Shown here: positions 32,088 through 42,605 of the stretch, piece by piece
How positions within the stretch are numbered: position 1 is the stretch's first letter
Layout of the letters: every line of letters begins with the position of its first letter
NCBI GenBank assembly: GCA_028564705.1
Contig: JAPXFQ010001774.1
Span: 62,001 to 126,000, forward strand
DNA: 64,000 bases
From: Apricaphanius iberus
Taxonomy: Eukaryota > Chordata > Actinopteri > Cyprinodontiformes > Aphaniidae
Reading direction: 5' to 3'
Notes under the pieces: generated by a model
Database searches by the model: none
Told to the model about the DNA's origin: nothing
Seen by the model: only the letters and a program-made list of their open reading frames with translations
Position numbers and translations under genes: made by a program

Positions 32088-34207
32088 CATACATACATAC
32101 ATACATACATACAGGGGTGATAGTAAAAAAAAAAAAAAAAATCCTGAGCCTGAACTTTTTTTTCCCTCGGAGGCGCCTAGCCCAAAATAAATGCCCTGAT
32201 CAACGTAACTTCAAGCGAGATCCAGGGTTGGGCTCCCCTGGGAGAACATTTTCATAAATAACCCATTGTATTAAAGATTCTGATGACTTGTCGATATACA
32301 TGGACATTATTCAGGTATGAGATGAAAAAACCCAATACAAGCCTATATTACAGAAGCATATACGTGTAGAGCAGCAGAGCTCTTTGGACACTGGACCTGG
32401 TAGGCCTGTTCAGGAATACATCTCTGCTTTTAACTAGTCACTTACCTGCACAGGTATTGCTTAATGAGACTACAGATACTACAGTCATACCAAGACTGGT
32501 CAGTAGGTGGTAATTATAATACTCAAAAGTAACTAGGTATTAATTACTAGCCTAACCATTAACTAAAGGGCATGAACAAGGAGACATTCATTTGTCTGAA
32601 ATATATGCAATAAATTATCACATATTTCTAATTGAGAGAAAGTTTATTTAAAAAACGTGAGGTTTGCGTATTTTAAAATCCTCTGCGTTATATTGTTTTT
32701 GCGTTCTGATACAGATGTCCCAAACCGGTATCAGCACCTGATTATTCACGCTATAGCAGAAGCTAGGTGTTAGCATAGGAGCTAACAGCTCCTATGCTAA
32801 CACCTGCTTCTAATTTAATCAGCTGCAACATGGTGGCATGTTTTTCTCCAAGACTGGATTTTAAAAAAGAACCGTGCGATCGGTGATTTTCAGTTTTTCG
32901 CCAGAGACCAGACGCCACCGAATTTGATGCAGGCAGAGACTTCAGTCGATCCGGTCTTCAGAGCTACCTTCGCATAGCTGAGATACCAAGCAGACTTCCT
33001 GGCTGCACAGACGGGGAGTCAGGTAGCTTGGCAAAATAATAGAAGATTAGGAAAGTGTTCCTGTCCTGGCCCACAGGTTGGAACCAAAGGGGGAGATTTT
33101 GTAGGGTAGGCACGAGGATGCTGGGGACGGCGTATAATTTATGGAAAATTAATCCCAACATATTGCAGCGTATAGTTGTGAACAAACGTAATGTTTGGTT
33201 TTAATATTTTATGGATTTCTTTTGCATACGCGCTTCTAACTCAAAACTTTTCAGAACCACCTTTCAGTGCAGTTCCAGCTGTGTTTTGAGGTTTGTCTCT
33301 ACCAGCTCTTCTCAAAAACAAAGAATTTCTTTTTACCCATTACACTCTGCAAAGCTATAAAAGCAGTGATTGACATAAGGTTAGCTTTTTTTTCTCTAAA
33401 CTATCTGTAATGTTTCAAGTAAATAAAATCATCCCATTTCAGGAGAGCATTATCCTATTTAACTTTGCTACGTCCCTTACAGAGATCCCCAAGCACTTGA
33501 CCCCGGACCAGTACCAGGCAAATGACATCTTTTATGAGAGTAAAAGAAGCCAAACACAAAGGCACATCACACTTTTGAGAATTTTAATAAGATTTCAATT
33601 GAAACCCATAAGTGTGCCCTTTCTGTAACAGACAAAAAGGCAAATAAAGCTAAACTATAAGCTGGTTACTTCCGTTACAGATCTAACTGAACAGTGCAGC
33701 CGAAATCAATCCTACAAGATCACTGCCAGGAATGAGTTGTTGAAAAAACATGACCTTTCATGACGTTTTATAAAAGGTCTGGTGTTGAATGAATGTTTGC
33801 AGTTAACCCGGCCATGCGGATGCTTCATTACCGTAGAGAGAGCATGAAGTTGTATCCCGGTGTAATGGCTCCAAACCTCTGCTGTCTCACATTTTCAGCA
33901 AACCTGTAAGTGAACTTCATGCAGTGCTAAAGAAAGGAAATAGACACAGTCAAAAAGATATTACATGTTATCGCTGTCTGAATTTTTTTTTTTTACAGTA
34001 TACAGAGTGCAAGAGGACTCTTCTGACCTCCAGCTTATCGGGAGCCGTAACCAGGACGGCAGCCACCAGTGCTCCGGCTGACGCTCCTGCACAGGCCCTC
34101 AGGGAGCCCAGCAGCCTGTCTCCATGGCGAAGAAAGGCTCCCATAGCACCCAAGTGGTAGATCCCCATAAAACCGCATGCGGCAAAGGACAGGTTCAGGA
34201 TCGTCAT
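28799..34207 (-). CDS. pnpla4: Patatin-like phospholipase domain protein 4, complete
   Basis: Six coding exons read on the - strand: 34207-34028, 33926-33832, 30171-30036, 29961-29896, 29815-29663 and 28930-28799. Together they are 762 bases, 253 codons plus stop, the same length as human PNPLA4. The patatin fold uses a Ser-Asp dyad: GASAG at residues 41-45 gives nucleophile Ser43, and DGG at 163-165 gives Asp163. The glycine-containing loop AACGFMGIYHLG (residues 9-20) is the likely oxyanion hole. The family (also called GS2) has triacylglycerol hydrolase, retinyl-ester hydrolase and transacylase activity. The ATG at 34207 is chosen because it aligns with the family N-terminus (MxxxNLSFAACGF) and has A at -3, although the frame stays open further upstream. 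No upstream noncoding exon or promoter was found. It converges on sts, as in human. Confidence 0.95.
29572..29601. repeat. (TA)n microsatellite
   Basis: About 15 TA units in the last pnpla4 intron, about 60 bp from the exon 5 donor. Confidence 0.9.
29663..29815 (-). CDS. pnpla4: pnpla4 coding exon 5 (catalytic DGG)
   Basis: The 51-codon exon has acceptor GATTAG and donor ATG|GTGAGT. It encodes KWIDGGFTDSLPILHVGRT and then ITVSPFAGLQDVCPV. Asp163 of DGG completes the Ser-Asp dyad. Confidence 0.94.
29896..29961 (-). CDS. pnpla4: pnpla4 coding exon 4
   Basis: This short 22-codon exon has an acceptor ending TGTCCGCAG and the donor CAG|GTAATG. It encodes ALLASSFVPVYAGF and RAVEFNGQ. The ASSFVP-Y-G block is a strong patatin-family landmark. 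Confidence 0.93.
30036..30171 (-). CDS. pnpla4: pnpla4 coding exon 3
   Basis: The acceptor is CCCGTGCAG and the donor ACG|GTTAGT. The exon encodes EGIEEILPSEAHLLARDRLYV, continuing with SITHSRSGKNHIVSRF and ending SRDELIT. This is the central part of the patatin domain. Confidence 0.93.
30377..31244. mobile_element. Harbinger-like MITE inserted in family X copy 4
   Basis: The inverted ends are GGCCCCGTCCACACTACTAC and, on the other strand, GGCCCCGTCTACACTACTGC. TAA flanks both sides (30374-30376 and 31245-31247). Removing the element and one TAA rejoins AGCC-TAA-GTCTCC, which is the end of family X, so the boundaries are confirmed. It lies in pnpla4 intron 2, about 200 bp from exon 3. Confidence 0.8.
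31245..31725 (-). repeat. Palindromic element family X, copy 4
   Basis: This copy is inverted relative to copies 1-3. It includes TAAGTCTCCTCC and CACAAAACCAAATGTAACTTTTGCC (the complement of the family's AAAAGTTACTTTAGG unit). It ends near 31725 with GACCAGAAGTAGAAGGG. Its first bases (AGCC) lie left of the Harbinger-like insertion. Confidence 0.65.
32042..32115. repeat. (AT)n/(ACAT)n microsatellite
   Basis: An AT run passes into about eight TACA units in pnpla4 intron 2. A run of 17 A follows near 32127. Confidence 0.9.
32759..32810. repeat. Strong hairpin palindrome
   Basis: The 19-base arm AGGTGTTAGCATAGGAGCT (32765-32783) pairs perfectly with 32787-32805 around an AAC loop. After a one-base bulge (T at 32764), GAAGC pairs with GCTTC, giving a 24-bp stem. 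It lies in pnpla4 intron 2. Confidence 0.92.
32811..33831. other. pnpla4 intron 2, right part
   Basis: Mostly unrecognised. On the + strand an exon-like stretch at 33410-33628 (acceptor-like CCCTTACAG, then EIPKHLTPDQYQANDIFYES, a stop, and AATAAA at about 33644) is noted as an observation only. Confidence 0.35.
33832..33926 (-). CDS. pnpla4: pnpla4 coding exon 2
   Basis: On the - strand the acceptor is TTTCTTTAG and the donor is CG|GTAATG. The exon encodes HCMKFTYRFAENVRQQ and then FGAITPGYNFMLSLR (last codon split). Order and spacing match the vertebrate PNPLA4 sequence. The next intron is 3.66 kb and contains repeats. Confidence 0.93.
34028..34207 (-). CDS. pnpla4: pnpla4 coding exon 1 (GxSxG nucleophile)
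   Basis: The exon has 60 codons from ATG to a GAG|GTCAGA donor. It encodes MTILNLSFAACGFMGIYHLG, then RACAGASAGALVAAVLVTAP and DKLE. Ser43 in GASAG is the predicted nucleophile. The donor lacks the usual A at +3, but the protein boundary matches the family exactly. Only 71 bp separate the start codon from a TAA-flanked transposon at 34279. Confidence 0.94.
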
Positions 34208-34278
34208 CCTTAGCGCGTGTAGAAAAGGAACAATATTACAATTTTCAAAAAGTCTAAGGATTTCTAAAGGAGGTCTAA

Positions 34279-34901
34279 AGCCTAGTTTATGCTTCTCTGA
34301 CTGCAAATTTGCACCCAGACGTATTGACGGAGACGTTTTTTGTTTATAGTACTCCGCTTCTCCACTCCTTTCTGTTTTTTCAGCGTTCCTCAACCAGGAC
34401 AGCAAGGGTTGCTAACTTTTCATGGCCTCTTTGCCTACTATCACAGTATCGTTTCATTTTTTTTTCTAGGCTTGTGAATGAATTTCTAGGCTTGTGAAAG
34501 TAAGTTTTGATTCAGCTGTAAAGCTTTTTACTAGAGGTGCAGCTCATTGAATCCTCTAGAAACGCATGGAAACAAAACACAGCAGCCTTTTTTGTTGTTT
34601 TCCTACACCTCTTTGTGAACAGATAAGATAAATTATCCTTTCAATATAAAACATGTAGTGACCAAACACTGCATTAACTAATGATTACAGCGACTAGAGC
34701 CTCATTCTGTTGAAGCCATCTTTTGATGTTATGGAAACTGGCCAATCAGATGCACACGCTCTCCGTTGATGGAGACGGATGGTTAAACATTGGGCCTCTA
34801 CTCCGTGCGTCCTTGCGTAGGTGACGGAGAGCCCTTGCGTCGACGGATAATGGCGTTGCTTCAATCCGTCTCCATCAAATCGGAGAAGCTTAAACTAGGC
34901 T
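34279..34901. mobile_element. TAA-flanked MITE next to the pnpla4 start codon
   Basis: The inverted ends AGCCTAGTTTATGCTTCTC and AGCCTAGTTTAAGCTTCTC (other strand) are flanked by TAA at 34276-34278 and 34902-34904. This fits a PIF/Harbinger-type MITE of 623 bp. The right half has several GACGGA units. It begins 72 bp upstream of the pnpla4 ATG, so the 5' UTR or promoter is inside it or beyond it. Confidence 0.78.
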
Positions 34902-34904
34902 TAA

Positions 34905-37900
34905 GCCTGCAACTGGCACCACTCAACAACCATAAAGAAAAGGATGGAATTCAGGGAATACAGTTCCACTTAAAATAATTAAACCCAAGATACCCTTTAA
35001 ATAAATATTTGATTCCCTGAAGGGCTCATATTAAGGCAGCTTACTTTGTAGACAGTAAAAGTTTTAGAGGCTGTTAATCTTTCCCTCATTGCGCCATTTC
35101 TGCTTACCAGGGGTAGCAAAGTAAGTTAAATGGGGCGGGATCATCTAGGCTCTGTGAGTTCAGGGATTGGTCAGCTTTTTCCAAGGGACTACATGGCAAA
35201 CGTAGTAGCAATGTATTAAAAATAAAAAAAAAATAAAACAACTCCCTAAACTAAAACTTATTGTAATCATTGTACATGAATTTCTTGTCACATTTAATTG
35301 TTTTAATGCATGGAACTTTACTTTATTGGATTGGTTTGGACTTTATTGATTGTTTAGCTAGGTATCCTAATATTTTCAATAAATGTCTTCATTTCAAAGC
35401 TACAATCTTAGACTTTGATACACAAGATAATCTCAGTTTGCGAGGCATATTATTGGAAACAGACAATCTTGCAAAGAGGTAAATGTCATCTCCAAAATTT
35501 CACAATTGTATTTTATGACTTAAGTGGCATCATTCAAAAACAAAATGTCAATATACATTTTTGTTCTAATTTCTTTGGAAAAAGTCATTTATGTGGGTGG
35601 GTTCTTTTCAGAAGTCGGTGGGCATAAGGCCACCCAGGCCCACCCGTAGACACTTCCCTGATAGAGTTTTGATTTAAAAGTAGTTGACATTTATTGTTCT
35701 TTTGAGTCAGTAGTGGTGAAGGAATTGGAGTTCAAGGCTGGAGCCCTTCAGTGTTTTGAATTACCACTGAAACCAAGATTTTGCTGCAGGAATGTAGCAG
35801 CCAGCCAGGGTTTTGGCCTCCTACACCACCTTGTGGCAGAAAGAGGAAGGTACTGCAGATAGGGGGTAACCTTTACCCCTATAACATTGAGAGATTTTAG
35901 AAAAGAAAGTGAAGACAATTGCATAATTCTCTTCACTTAGCCATCTTTCTAACATATAATTAAACGTTACCCTTGTCAGTTCAGATATTAGAGTCCTTCT
36001 GTATCAAGTACTGCATAAAGTACTGATGCAGCACAGAAAGCCTTTAACTGGTTAGTGAGGCCTCAGCTGATTTTGTGTTGAATTTGGAATTATTCTTTGG
36101 GATATTATTTTTACTCAAGTATTGAAACTGTTATTGTGTAATTTGCTCACCTTTAGATTTATTGTAAGACTGTCACAGGAGATCCTTCCTGTCCAAAAAC
36201 AACATCAAGACATTTTGATAATATAAGTTATAAGGACATTTAATTTTGTCTATGCGATAAAATATTTCTGAATTGAAGTGAAATGTACGCACGACTTAGT
36301 GTATTTCTTTAAACATGTTTCAATAATTTGAAAATCAACAAAAAGCTTAGTAATCATGATCCTTAACCACTAGACCACCATGGAAGTCATGTTCCACACT
36401 CCACCTGTGGCGCATTTTAAACCAAATGGAATGACGCAAATGGTGATTGACTTTAAAGTTATATCAAAATGAACATTACAGAAGCTATAGCAGTGGATTT
36501 TGTTGTAATATGTGGACATTTTTAGAGTTCAAAATATATATAAAAGAACTACAAGTGACCTTTACTGGGTTCAATGGGTATAAAACGGCCTGACTCACGG
36601 ATAGCAAGCAACACAATGAAACTGAAAAGCAGCAGAAGTGGAAAAAAGATTGGCACTGAAAAAAATATGAAAGTGTAAACATTTAATTGCAAGTGAGTTA
36701 ATTGTTTTAATGCATATAATTTGAGTTTCATTTCCATTTGTTTCACTTTCAATTTTTATTTGACTTTTAATACAGAAATTTTCACTACATTTATTTCAGA
36801 TTCAAAATTAAGATTTTCAGTTACAATTATATTTTTCAATGCCAAATTTTATTTTCAGAGCCAATGTTTCTTTTCAGTTTTATCTCAAGCTCGTTATCAG
36901 CCCAAAGCAGCTCAATTGTTCAAATAGATAATTAAAAACCCAACAATCAATGCAGTTAATGTCTGGATGTATCACTAGGCTCCGTCAGATAATTTTGTTC
37001 TGGTTTCCCACCAGTTTTTTTTTTTTTATATAGAGAGCTGAATTAGCATATCCACAACAATCAAGCAGACAGAATAAAACAATAAAAACCCTCTGATTAC
37101 ACCCAGTTTTAGTCATATAACCACTCAGCCGTATTCACGTTTTAGGGAAAAAAAACATAATCATTTTTTATTATGCACCACTTTGCTTGGCTGTTTGGGT
37201 CCAAGGTTGGCTCCACTAATTCTGCAGTGAGGGACACATTAATGAAACAAACACCAGGGGGCTCTGTAACAAAACAAGTCCAACATCCCCAATGAGCCTC
37301 TGGTCATCTGGCAGCCTTTAAACTTTAAAAGGCAATTATGCTAAGTGGAGTCGCCGAGTGGATAACCTGAGGCTGCTGACTGACTGGGAGCATGAAAGAT
37401 ACGGTCAACAGCCATTAATTCTTATTACAGCTCTACGCACACACAGGTGGCAGCGGGCCAGGCACCGATGCTCCACAGCTCAGAAAACTTCCAACACTGT
37501 CTGCTGAGGAAAAAAGAGCAAACATATATATATTAAAAAAAAAAATCAATTTCCTGTTTCCACCTGCTTTCAGAGTGGAGTCTGCTTTCACAGCAGGAGA
37601 GGCTGACTGTTGAGGTCAGGGAACATCTTGAGCAGGGAAGCATTAAAGAAGCATTCTGTCTAGGGAGAGGCATGCTTCACTAATGAGTCAACGTTAGGCA
37701 ACATTTTAATATTTCTGATGGACAGTTCCAGCAACATGTTTGCATACCCTGTTGTAAAGGCAGGATGCTGCTTAATAACTAACTCAACTGTTGGACCCTT
37801 AAACTAACTTAGAGACAGTCCTGCAGCTAGAACATCATATGGAAATTAAGTGTTTCATATTTAGGCTAAATCATCCTCCATATTTACAGCATTGCGGGTT

Positions 37901-38980
37901 ACTTTTTAGATTTGTCACAGGTCAACTAAAGCAGTCAGTTAGGAAAATGTCTCTGAAAACCTACCTTGTTTCAGTCCCGCCGCTGAAGAAAAAGGGGTTA
38001 AAAGGGCTGCTGGAACCAGTTGCTTGGTCAGAGTACGTACAGGGTTCCGTGTCGCTCAATTGCCCTCTTCAGACAGGAAGTACACAACGCAGATTCCGCT
38101 CAAGAACTTCAAAATAAAAGCCCGGGAAAATCATAGCACGGCAGGCACGCAAGAACGCAGAAAACACACGTCTGTGAGGCTTATGCGACATGTAGGCTAA
38201 AATATTCTGAATATAGATTACATTTATTGTGCATTTTCAAAGATGTCTCGTCCATGTGCAATTTTATTTTTGTTGGATTAATTGTGGAGGATTTTTTTGT
38301 TGTTTTTCAAAGCAAGTAGGCTTAGACATAGTCAATCAATATAAATGAAATAAATTTACAGATCAAATCAAGGTAAGTGATAAATTGTTATGCTAATAAA
38401 TTCCCCGCAAGCAGAGGGGGACAGCAGACTACGGTGCAAGCTATTAGCTACTGTTAGCCACCATTAGCCACGAGCGTTAGCCTAGACGGACCTGTCCATC
38501 AAAAGGACAATATGGACCAAATTCTCTGAGGAATATTTCCAGTACCTTATTTAATCTATTCCATGAAGGATTAAGGCTGATGGGAAAAGGAGGTCCAACC
38601 CGGTACTTGCAAGATGAACCTAATACAGTGGTGAGTGAGTGTACAATCAAAGGAAGTGGAACTGTTTGTTTTGCTGTGTAATACGAAAATGTGCAGTGTA
38701 GATATTTTAAAGTCTGGTCAAGCACGGCTCATAATTCTATGCATGTTTAGGTAATTGGCCGTAACACTTATTTTTTTTTTGGTCCTTTATTATTTATTTG
38801 TGATTGTGACTGAGATGTTTTAGATACAATGAATACCTTTTTTATTTTTTGTTACAGAAATTCTATTTTAATTTATTTAAATGCTATTGACTTCATATCG
38901 CGAATAAACTAGCACCATTATATTATAATTAACCGGACACGGAACACATGAAACATGCCGGATCGTTTCTCAATCTATCC
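34905..38980. other. No gene recognised upstream of pnpla4
   Basis: AT-rich DNA. The pnpla4 promoter or a noncoding first exon may lie here, but nothing marks it. The C/G-richer patch near 37300-37480 has no open frame I recognise. Confidence 0.35.
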
Positions 38981-38984
38981 ATTC

Positions 38985-39272
38985 TAGACCATTTTTGGCC
39001 TAGTGAAAGCATAAGCATAAGTCTCCTGCAGCATGGGGGTTTGGTTTGTGCCCCAAAATTGACTTCAGGGTCTTCCAAACACCACTGATGTTGTCCTACT
39101 ACAGATGGTCCTCCATCTCCTTCCAGTAGATGTGGTTTTTTTTCGTCTAATGTCTAATTTTGAATCTCAGTCTCTTCTGTGCAGCTCTCAGTTCCTCATT
39201 GTTTCTGGATCTGAAGGCTATCTTCTTTGAGGAGAACCTTTATTTCCAGGTTGATCCAGACCTTGTTGGCAA
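38985..39272 (-). mobile_element. LINE ORF2 linker fragment
   Basis: Broken - strand frames read AFRSRNNEELRAAQKRL-like, then WKEMEDHL and NISGVWKTLKSILG. This is the endonuclease-to-RT linker pattern of fish LINEs (a short R/K-rich helix before VWKGLKTI). Confidence 0.5.
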
Positions 39273-39274
39273 AA

Positions 39275-39790
39275 TACAGTAATTCAGTTCAGTTTATTTA
39301 TATATTGCCAATTCAGAACTGATCTCATCTCAAGGCACTTTACAATAAAACCAATTTCAGTACAATTGTACAAATATTCCAGTCCGTTAAAAGTTTTCTA
39401 TTTAAGGAATCTCAGTAGATTGAGTTGAGTCATTGACATGGGCAGACTCCAACCACAGCAATCCTTGAGTAATCATACTGACCATGCATATAGCGACAGC
39501 GGAGAGGAAAAACTCCCCTTTAACAGGAGGAAAACTCCAGCAGAACCTGGCTAAGTACAAGCGGTCATCTGCCACGACCCTCTGGGACACTGCAGAAACA
39601 CAGAAAGAACAAAACAAATGGATATAAGAGTACTTTCTATATTAAATAAAGAAAAAAAGTTGATAACAGGACATGGAGGATGTTCAGTCACTGGGAGCAT
39701 CATGTGAGTCGATGCTCAACATCCAACAGATATCTATATACATATATATCAAGTAAGGTGAGCCACATATAGTTTGAGCCTCACAGAGAA
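39275..39790 (-). mobile_element. L2-like LINE 3' tail
   Basis: It is parallel to 3108-3530. Shared blocks include TCAAGGCACTTTACAATAAA, GGAGAGGAAAAACTCCCC and CGGTCATCTGCCACGACC. The coding part is missing. Confidence 0.7.
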
Positions 39791-39999
39791 CGTTCACAAA
39801 AGATTTCCAATTGTTGGTATGAGTGTCCTCGAAAAAAAAATATATATATATATTTTGATTTGATTGATTGGTCTACAGTTGCCAAAAGGTGCCCCAAATT
39901 ACTTGCTTATACATCCCCAATTTAACTTCTTGCTTCACAATAGCTATAAACATTCTTAATCTTAAGATCAACACTCGTGTTTTTGTTATGCAAATATAG

Positions 40000-41160
40000 T
40001 TAACTACAGGAGTGAATGAATCTTAATTTTTCAAGAGATATGACACTGACCAACTCATTTAGCCACAATCTGGGAGCAGAAACTGACTTCCATTCTTTGA
40101 GTATAAGTCTTTTTTTGTTCAGAATTGTCCCAAGAAGTAAGACAATCTTCAAGTGCTTTGGGAGGTTATTTGTTTCTTTTGAACAGCCAAATAAAATTGC
40201 ATCTCTTTCGGTAACTAGGTCTACCTTGTACACACCCCTGAAAGAAAGAAAAAGATAGAAGCCCAAAGCTGTTGTATAATTGGGCAGTTCCAAAAAGAGT
40301 GTAATGAAGTTCCTTTTGCAGTTTTGCATTTATCGCAAAATGGAGATCTATTGGGGTAAAGTTCATGGAGCCCATGTCTGTTGTTGAGCAGTTCCGAATT
40401 AGAAAGCGGGTCTGTTTCCATTATTTTTTTTAGATCTTTTATTTTCTAACTCCTTTTCCCATGGTATTGTAACGCTATGTTTTGAATCGATCGGTGAACA
40501 AAAAACGTACAAATTTAGCAATAAGCTTTTTCCTTGAAGGTGGTAGCTTAAGTGCTTCTAAAAGAATATAGTTTCCATAGTCTATCAGATTATTTTTAAT
40601 TACACTTAAATTGTATGTAATGAAAAAAACTGGATCAAGAGAGACTATATTTTAATTTCAGTTCCTCAAATGTAGTAGTTCTTTCCTTTAGATACATGTC
40701 TGAAATGCCCTTAAGGTACCAACTGGAAAAGGTTCTATTCAGCATGATTATGAACAATAGGTGTATATAAGGGTATGTTATATTTTTTTCTAATTAGAGA
40801 AATATTTGTCATTGAATGTTTCAGTACTAAACTGTGACTTCTTGATTTAAAACAGGATACTGATTTTGTAAAAAGCAGTGATAGTAACAATGAGTAAGGT
40901 TTTATTAATGGCTGTAGTTCCAGCTTCAGCCACAAAAGGGCAGAGTTGGGTGCTTTATTATCTATTGCTCCAAAATGCCAATAGTTTAGGGCTATCAGAT
41001 TAGATGCTCAGTAATAATTCAAAAAATTTGGTAGACCCAGACCCTCCACCTCCACGGCTAACCCCCCAGCCCCTCCCACCCCTCATTTGTGGTTCTAAAT
41101 ATGTTTTGTAGATTTGTTTTTTAGGACCCAGATACAATCTAGAATTATTGTCTAAAGTTT
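40000..41160 (-). mobile_element. L1/Tx1-like LINE C-terminal half
   Basis: Several - frames follow in order: LNYWHFGAIDNKAPNSALL (near 40930-40990), SWYLKGISDMYLKERTTTF (near 40690), then FCDKCKTAKGTSLHSFWNCP and IIQQLW (40340-40270), then ILFGCSKE and LILKEWKSVSAPRLW (40200-40050). The C-x2-C, H and C spacing is the C-terminal zinc-knuckle-like domain of L1-type LINEs. Frameshifts interrupt it. It abuts an L2-like fragment head to head at about 41160. Confidence 0.75.
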
Positions 41161-41169
41161 TTTGAACTA

Positions 41170-42605
41170 ATCATTAGGAATCATAATTAGTAGTTTTTGA
41201 AAAAGATTACAAGACATAAAACCTGGATGACTATAAACTTTCTGCTTTTAAATTCAGACACGACAGAAGTTGTTGTATTTGGACCAGAAGCTTTAAAAAG
41301 GAAACTGCTAAATCAATCACTTCATCTGGATGGCATTATTTTGGCCTCTGGTAATAATGTAGAGAATCTTGGTGTAATTTTTGACCAAGACATGGCATTT
41401 AGATCCCATATTAAACAGGTTTCTAATATTTATTAATTTCACCTCCGGAATATTGCTAAAATTAGAAACATCCCGTCCATGAGTGATGCTGAGAAACTAG
41501 TCCATGCAGTTGTTACTTCAAGGTTGTACTACTGTAATTCCTTATAATCAGAAAGTCTATAAAATGCAATCAAAAGCCTTCAGTTGATCCAAAATGCTGC
41601 AGCAAGAGTTCTGATGAATATTAAAAAGAGAGATCACACTTCTCCTGTTTTGGCTTCTCTTCATTGGCTGCCTCTTTAATCCAGAGTAGAGTTTAAAATC
41701 CTCCTCCTTGCGTATAAAGCCCTTAATAATCAAGCTCCATCGTACATCAGAGATCTAATTGTTCCATATGTTCCTAACAGAGCACTTAGTTCTCAGAATA
41801 CAGGTCTACTGGTAGTTCCTAGGATTTCTTAAAGTAGAATAGGAGGCAGATGTTTCAGTTACCAGGCTCCTCTCCTGTGGAACTAGCTCCCAGTTTTAGT
41901 CCATGAGGCAGATACTCTGTCTGTTTTCAAAACTAGGCTTAAAACTTTCCTTTTTGATAAAGCTTATAGTTAGTGGCTAAGGTTATCCTGAGTTATTTTT
42001 TTTTTTAGTTATTCTGCTATAGGCTTAGACTGTTGGAGGGCAGACTGACCACTTTTCTTCTCTCTTCTACTTTTTTCTTATACCACTCTACAGATATATT
42101 TTTTCCGCTGTTATTGTGATTGTTAACCTTGTTTTATCTCAGTGTTTTCCTCACCAAAGAAGCTCAACCCGCTCTGGTACCCTGCTCAACTACAATGCCC
42201 CCTGCTGGATGGGGAACATCGGTCTAGATGATGCTCAAAGTCACCGAGCATCCTCCATGCTGTCTCTTCTCTGTCTTCTCAGACCCCCAGATGGTGATGG
42301 CAGATGACCGCTTGTACTGAGCCAGGTTCTCCCAGAGGTTTCTTTCTGTTAAAGGGGAGTTTTTCCTCCCTACTGTCGCTACATGCTTGCTCAGAATGAG
42401 AAATTGCAAAGGAATTGCTGTGGTTGGAGTCTGCATGATCCGGGCACAACCCATGTCAATAATTCATCGCAATCTGCTGGGATACATAGAAAATTTTTAA
42501 CTTACTGGAATGTTTGTATAATTGTATTGAAATTATTTTTGTTGTAAAGTGCCTTGAGATGACATCTGTGAATTGGCGCTATATAAATAAAAGTGAATTG
42601 AATTC
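41170..42605 (+). mobile_element. L2-like LINE 3' third
   Basis: The + frames give WMTINFLLLNSDTTEVVVFG and NVENLGVIFDQDMAF, then AEKLVHAVVTSRLYYCNSL, LIQNAAARVLMNIKKRDHTS and FKTRLKTFLFDKAY, with stops between some. The 3' tail (42050-42605) carries AAAGTGCCTTGAGATGACAT and ends in TATATAAATAAAAGTGAATTGAATT. This best copy explains the tails at 3108, 22118 and 39275. Confidence 0.85.

Noticed and set aside
33968..34405. A 145-codon version of pnpla4 exon 1 starting further upstream
   Set aside because: The extra N-terminus runs into a transposon and the family begins at the internal ATG (34207); the 3' extension reads past the donor into intron.
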